Source of the DNA: Candidatus Odyssella thessalonicensis
GTDB taxonomy: Bacteria; Pseudomonadota; Alphaproteobacteria; Bin65
NCBI GenBank assembly: GCA_005240015.1
Contig: SBBV01000069.1
Location: 1-7,871, forward strand
Reading direction: 5' to 3'
Length of the DNA: 7,871 bases
A program made the position numbers and the translations under genes. The first letter of the stretch is position 1. Each line of letters begins with the position of its first letter. The notes below the pieces were generated by a model that was not told the origin of the DNA, made no database searches, and saw only the letters and a list, made by a program, of their open reading frames with translations. This document shows, piece by piece, positions 4,474 through 7,871 of this stretch.

Positions 4474-5886
4474 TTACACCCGCAGCACCTTGCCCGGGTT
4501 CATGATGTTGTCGGGGTCGAGCGCCTTCTTGATGGTGCGCATGACCGCGACCGCGTCGCCGTGCTCGGCGATCAGAAAGTCCATCTTGCCCATGCCGATG
4601 CCGTGCTCGCCGGTGCAGGTGCCGTCCATTGCGAGCGCACGCATCACGAGGCGCTCGTTGAACTCGTTGGCGCGGCCCATCTCGTCGGCGTCGTTCTTGT
4701 CGGCGATCAGGGTCACATGGAAATTGCCGTCGCCGACGTGCCCCACGATCGGCGCGATGAGGCCGAGCCGCTGGATGTCCTCCTGCGTCTCGACCACGCA
4801 CTCGGCGAGGCGCGAGATCGGCACGCACACATCGGTCGCCCACACTTCGGCGCCCTTCCGGAGCGCCTTCGACGCGTAGGCGGCGTCATGGCGCGCCTGC
4901 CAGAGCTTCTTGCGCTCCTCGGCGCTCGTCGTCCATTTGAAGTCGCCGCCTTCGAAGCCGTCCGAGAGCTCCTTCACCTTCTCGGCCTGCTCTTTCACAG
5001 AGGCCTCGGAGCCGTGGAACTCGAGGAACAGCGTGGGCTCGACCGGGAAGCTGGTGCCGGAATACTTGTTGATCGCGTCGATCTGCACCTCGTCGACGAT
5101 CTCGATGCGCGCGATCGGAATGCCCGACTGGATCGTGGCGATCACGGTGTTCACGGCCGCTTCGAGCGAGGGGTAGTTGCACACCGCCGACGACATCGCC
5201 TCGGGGATGCCGTAGAGGCGCAGCGCCACCTCGGTGATGACGCCGAGCGTACCCTCGGACCCGACGAAGAGGCGCGTCAAATCGTAGCCCGCGGCGCTCT
5301 TCTTCGAGCGGCGCGCGGTCCTGATGATCCGCCCATCCGCAAGCACCACGGTCAAACCGAGCACGTTCTCGCGCATCGTACCGTAGCGCACCGCGTTGGT
5401 GCCGGAGGCGCGCGTCGCGGTCATGCCGCCGAGCGAAGCATCGGCGCCCGGGTCGATCGGGAAGAACAGGCCCGTGTCGCGCAGATATTCGTTGAGCTGC
5501 TTCCTCGTGACGCCGGCCTGTACGCGGCAATCGAGATCCTCGGCGTGGACCTCGAGCACATTGTTCATGCGCGAGAGATCGATGGTGATGCCGCCCTCGA
5601 CCGCGCCGACATGGCCTTCGAGCGACGTGCCGGTGCCGAACGGGATCACCGGAACCTTGTGCGCGGCGCAGACGCGCACGATCTCGGCCACGTCCTCGGT
5701 GCTCTCGGCAAAGATGACGGCATCGGGCGGCAGTACCGGGAAGTGATCCTCGCCCTTGCCGTGCTGCGCGCGCACCGCCTCGGCCGTCGAGAGCCGCTCG
5801 CCGAACTTCTGCTTCAGGATCGCGACCGCGGTCTCGATGCGCGATTCGGGCCGGTGCTTGACGGCCAGCGTTGCCGGGACAGCCAT
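4474..5886 (-). CDS. FAD-binding D-lactate/D-2-hydroxyacid dehydrogenase (GlcD/Dld family)
   Basis: A 470-residue flavoenzyme that oxidises D-lactate or a similar D-2-hydroxyacid to the 2-oxoacid, passing electrons to cytochrome, quinone or another acceptor. The N-terminal FAD-binding (PCMH-type) domain spans about 50-230, with PFGTGTSLEG at 82-91, PGADASLGGMTATRASGTNA at 146-165 and FVGSEGTLGVITE at 207-219. The C-terminal FAD-oxidase domain carries the paired metal/substrate motifs VGHVGDGNFH at 381-390 (His383, His390) and TGEHGIGMGK at 425-434 (Glu427, His428), then the closing DPDNIMNPGK at 457-466. Length and ending are complete for the family. There is no signal peptide or membrane segment. 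GAGGATC six bases before the ATG supports the start. It follows the TRAP permease by 69 bases, which suggests that the transporter supplies its substrate. Glycolate and 2-hydroxyglutarate enzymes are close relatives, so the substrate is not settled. Confidence 0.93.
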   Translation of the reverse strand: MAVPATLAVKHRPESRIETAVAILKQKFGERLSTAEAVRAQHGKGEDHFPVLPPDAVIFAESTEDVAEIVRVCAAHKVPVIPFGTGTSLEGHVGAVEGGITIDLSRMNNVLEVHAEDLDCRVQAGVTRKQLNEYLRDTGLFFPIDPGADASLGGMTATRASGTNAVRYGTMRENVLGLTVVLADGRIIRTARRSKKSAAGYDLTRLFVGSEGTLGVITEVALRLYGIPEAMSSAVCNYPSLEAAVNTVIATIQSGIPIARIEIVDEVQIDAINKYSGTSFPVEPTLFLEFHGSEASVKEQAEKVKELSDGFEGGDFKWTTSAEERKKLWQARHDAAYASKALRKGAEVWATDVCVPISRLAECVVETQEDIQRLGLIAPIVGHVGDGNFHVTLIADKNDADEMGRANEFNERLVMRALAMDGTCTGEHGIGMGKMDFLIAEHGDAVAVMRTIKKALDPDNIMNPGKVLRV

Positions 5887-5901
5887 GGCGGATCCTCAAT
5901 C

Positions 5902-5915
5902 TAGCGGTGGCGCTA
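5902..5915 (-). other. Small stem-loop upstream of the flavoenzyme ribosome-binding site
   Basis: TAGCG-GTGG-CGCTA can form a five-pair stem with a four-base loop in the 69-base gap between the TRAP permease and the flavoenzyme, about five bases upstream of the GAGGATC ribosome site. It is short and could occur by chance. It might insulate or modestly stabilise the second cistron. Confidence 0.25.
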
Positions 5916-5955
5916 ACCTAAAGTCCGCGCGGCGGCCCGACAAGCTGCGCCGGCT

Positions 5956-7871
5956 TCAGGCCGTCGCGGCGCGCAGCCGCCGCGCCTCGAGCACAAACAC
6001 CGCCGCGCCCAGGATGACGCCGACGATATTGATGAGAAGCCCGCTCGGCACGGCGACATCGCCGATGATGAGGTTCAGCCCCTCGGCGCCCGGCAGCGTC
6101 TCGGCCGGAAGGAACAGCAGCAACGCGGCGAGCGCTGCGGTGAAGCGCCACGGCCAAGCGAGCGGCCCCTTGGCGTAGCCGACCAGCGCCGCGGTGCCGA
6201 GGACCACGCCGAAGCACGCGGTCGCGATCTCCCAGAGGCCGGTCCAGAGATGGCCGCGGAACAGGACGCTCGGTTGGAACACGAACACGAACGGCACGAC
6301 ATAGGCGATCCAGCCGATCTTCACGCCCTCCCAGCCGGTGCGCCAGAAATCGGCCTTGGCGATGCTCGCCGCGGCGAAGCTGGCCAAAGCCACCGGCGGC
6401 GTGATCATCGACAGCATGCCGAAATAGAGCAGGAACATGTGCGCGGCCATGGGGTCGAGGCCGGCCTTGGTCATGGCCGGCGCGATCAGGGCGGCAAGCA
6501 GCACATAGACCGCGACCGTCGGCATGCCCATGCCGAGCACGATGCTGATCGCGGCGGTGACGAATAGCAGCACGAAGATGTTGGCCGCCGCGAGCTGGCC
6601 GAGATAGAGCGTCAAGCCGAAGGCGAGGCCGGTGAGATTGAGCACGCCGATGACGAGCCCGGCGCCGGCGCAGATCACGATCACCTCGAGCACCGAGTTG
6701 CCGGTCGACGCGATGGTCCAGCCGATGTCGCGCAGGTTCATGCGCCGGCCGCGATAGCCGAACACGGTGCAGGTGACGTAGAGGATCGCGCAGCCGAACA
6801 GCGCCGCCAGTTGCGCCGACCAGTTCCACCAGAACAGCGCCACGAACAGTGCCACGAACGGCAGCGCGTAGTGCCAGCCCGATTTCAGCACCTCGCGCGC
6901 ACGCGGGATTCGCGACGCGTCGACGAGTGCCAGGCGGTCGCGGCCGGCGGCGAAATCGCACCAGACGTAGAGCGCCAGGTAGAACAGCAGCGAGGGTGCG
7001 AGCGCCGCCAGCGCCACGTCGCGATAGGGCACGCCGAGGAACTCGGCCATCAGGAACGCCGCCGCGCCCATCACCGGCGGCACGAGCTGGCCGCCGGTGG
7101 ATGACACCGCCTCGACGGCGGCGGCACGGTCGGCCCGCATGCCCGACTTCACCATCAGCGGGATCGTGATGATGCCGCCCGAGACGACGTTGGCGACGGC
7201 ACTGCCCGAGACGAAGCCGAACAGCAGCGACGAGACCACGGCGATCTTGCCGCCGCCGCCGCGCGAGCGGCCCGCTGCGGCCAGCGCGATGTCGTTGAAG
7301 AAGTCGGCGCCGCCGCCGCGGTTCAGGATCTGGCCCATCAGGATGAACGGGATCACGACCTCGGCCGCGACGAGCAGCGGCGTGCCGATGAGCGCGTTGG
7401 TGTCCATCGCGAGATAGACCGTGAGCCGGTCCCACTGGATCGGGCGCGAGGCGAGGATGCCGGGCAGGAACTGGCCGAGCAGCGCATAGACGATGAAGGC
7501 GAGGATGATCAGCAGCAGCGCGATGCCGCAGCATCGCCGCACCGCCTCGAGCACGAGCAGCAGCAGGATCGCGCCGATCGCGACGCCGTCCCACGGCCGA
7601 TAGACGAGGCGCCCCTGCAGCTCAGGATAGCGGACCGCGACGTAGCCCGCGGCCAGCGCGCCGATCACGGCCAGTGCGACATCCCACCAGGCCGCAGCGC
7701 CGCGACTCTTCCGGCGCGCCGACGTCGCGAGAAAGGCCAGCGGCAGGACCAGCGTCAGCACCGCCGCCAGGAACTGCTCGGTGAACAGCGGCCAGTTGAG
7801 GCGCTGCGGCAGATCGAGCGCCCACGAGACGGCGATGACGGTGAGCGCGCTGCCGAGCGCGATCTCAGCCC
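5956..7871 (-). CDS. TRAP transporter fused permease (TAXI type, DctQM-like), N-terminus cut by the window edge
   Basis: An inner-membrane permease of a secondary TRAP transporter, which imports organic acids with a binding protein and an ion gradient. 637 codons are visible before the stop, counting from the first whole codon at the edge. Almost all of it is hydrophobic helices. The DctM core is clear: GSAVAN at 222-227, STGGQLVPPVMGAAAF at 257-272, GMGMPTVAVYVL at 446-457 and ITPPVALASFAAASIA at 489-504. The wording of these motifs is that of fused TAXI-TRAP permeases, in which the small DctQ-like part is joined to DctM. A GTG at 7761 is not the start: the frame runs on in membrane-like sequence to the edge, so probably only a few residues are missing. 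The tail at about 560-637 may be the extra C-terminal region seen in this family. The TAXI binding protein is not in view. Downstream is the D-hydroxyacid flavoenzyme. Confidence 0.93.
   Translation of the reverse strand, partial: AEIALGSALTVIAVSWALDLPQRLNWPLFTEQFLAAVLTLVLPLAFLATSARRKSRGAAAWWDVALAVIGALAAGYVAVRYPELQGRLVYRPWDGVAIGAILLLLVLEAVRRCCGIALLLIILAFIVYALLGQFLPGILASRPIQWDRLTVYLAMDTNALIGTPLLVAAEVVIPFILMGQILNRGGGADFFNDIALAAAGRSRGGGGKIAVVSSLLFGFVSGSAVANVVSGGIITIPLMVKSGMRADRAAAVEAVSSTGGQLVPPVMGAAAFLMAEFLGVPYRDVALAALAPSLLFYLALYVWCDFAAGRDRLALVDASRIPRAREVLKSGWHYALPFVALFVALFWWNWSAQLAALFGCAILYVTCTVFGYRGRRMNLRDIGWTIASTGNSVLEVIVICAGAGLVIGVLNLTGLAFGLTLYLGQLAAANIFVLLFVTAAISIVLGMGMPTVAVYVLLAALIAPAMTKAGLDPMAAHMFLLYFGMLSMITPPVALASFAAASIAKADFWRTGWEGVKIGWIAYVVPFVFVFQPSVLFRGHLWTGLWEIATACFGVVLGTAALVGYAKGPLAWPWRFTAALAALLLFLPAETLPGAEGLNLIIGDVAVPSGLLINIVGVILGAAVFVLEARRLRAATA

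Noticed and set aside
4465..5904. 479-codon plus-strand open frame opposite the flavoenzyme gene
   Set aside because: It is very rich in Arg, Ala, Asp and His with no recognisable motif, and lies antisense to a gene with full family motifs. Such frames are common in high-GC DNA.
5918..7594. 558-codon minus-strand open frame overlapping the TRAP permease
   Set aside because: An extremely Arg-rich out-of-frame reading of the permease gene, without membrane character or motifs.
7759..7761. GTG as start codon of the TRAP permease
   Set aside because: The same frame continues upstream with membrane-like sequence for 36 more codons to the window edge with no stop, so this is an internal valine.

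Overview
The window is GC-rich DNA, about two thirds G+C in hand-counted samples of the main genes. Its gene types (a TAXI-type fused TRAP permease, an FAD-linked D-2-hydroxyacid dehydrogenase, an enolase-superfamily enzyme, a secreted YHS protein) fit an alphaproteobacterium of the Hyphomicrobiales/Rhodospirillales type. Genus cannot be fixed from the sequence. Genes fill nearly all of it: no gene-free stretch exceeds about 140 bases, and I see no rRNA, tRNA, CRISPR array, insertion sequence or origin.

Layout. At the left edge (1-123) lies a pair of GC-rich hairpins forming a REP/BIME-like inverted repeat, just past the end of a minus-strand gene for a secreted YHS-domain protein (141-590). 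The 115-base gap upstream of that gene holds a nested set of inverted repeats (602-679) in which one arm can pair with either of two partners. Next comes a minus-strand pair: a mandelate-racemase-like enolase-superfamily enzyme (1878-2978) followed by an Ldh2-family 2-hydroxyacid dehydrogenase (706-1791). A TetR-family regulator (3074-3652) is divergent from this pair, and a candidate operator sits in the shared 95-base gap.

The right half is a second minus-strand transcription unit, read from the right edge leftward: a fused TRAP permease whose N-terminus is cut by the window edge (5956-7871), an FAD-linked D-lactate/2-hydroxyacid dehydrogenase (4474-5886), a 73-residue antitoxin-like protein (4244-4465), and a small cysteine-rich lipoprotein (3762-4247). 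The last three are tightly packed, with an 8-base gap and then a 4-base ATGA overlap. The two small genes look somewhat lower in GC and have no obvious metabolic link to the rest.

How the genes may work together (inference): the window is centred on 2-hydroxycarboxylic acids. The TRAP system would import an organic acid using a TAXI binding protein that should lie beyond the right edge. The flavoenzyme would oxidise the D-form, and the Ldh2-type enzyme would interconvert a 2-hydroxyacid and its 2-oxoacid with NAD(P). The mandelate-racemase homologue would act on a related acid, but it has Arg where racemases have the second catalytic Lys, so a dehydratase or one-sided acid/base reaction is at least as likely as racemisation. 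The most unusual DNA signals are the switch-like repeat set at 602-679 and the long inverted repeat at 1-123.
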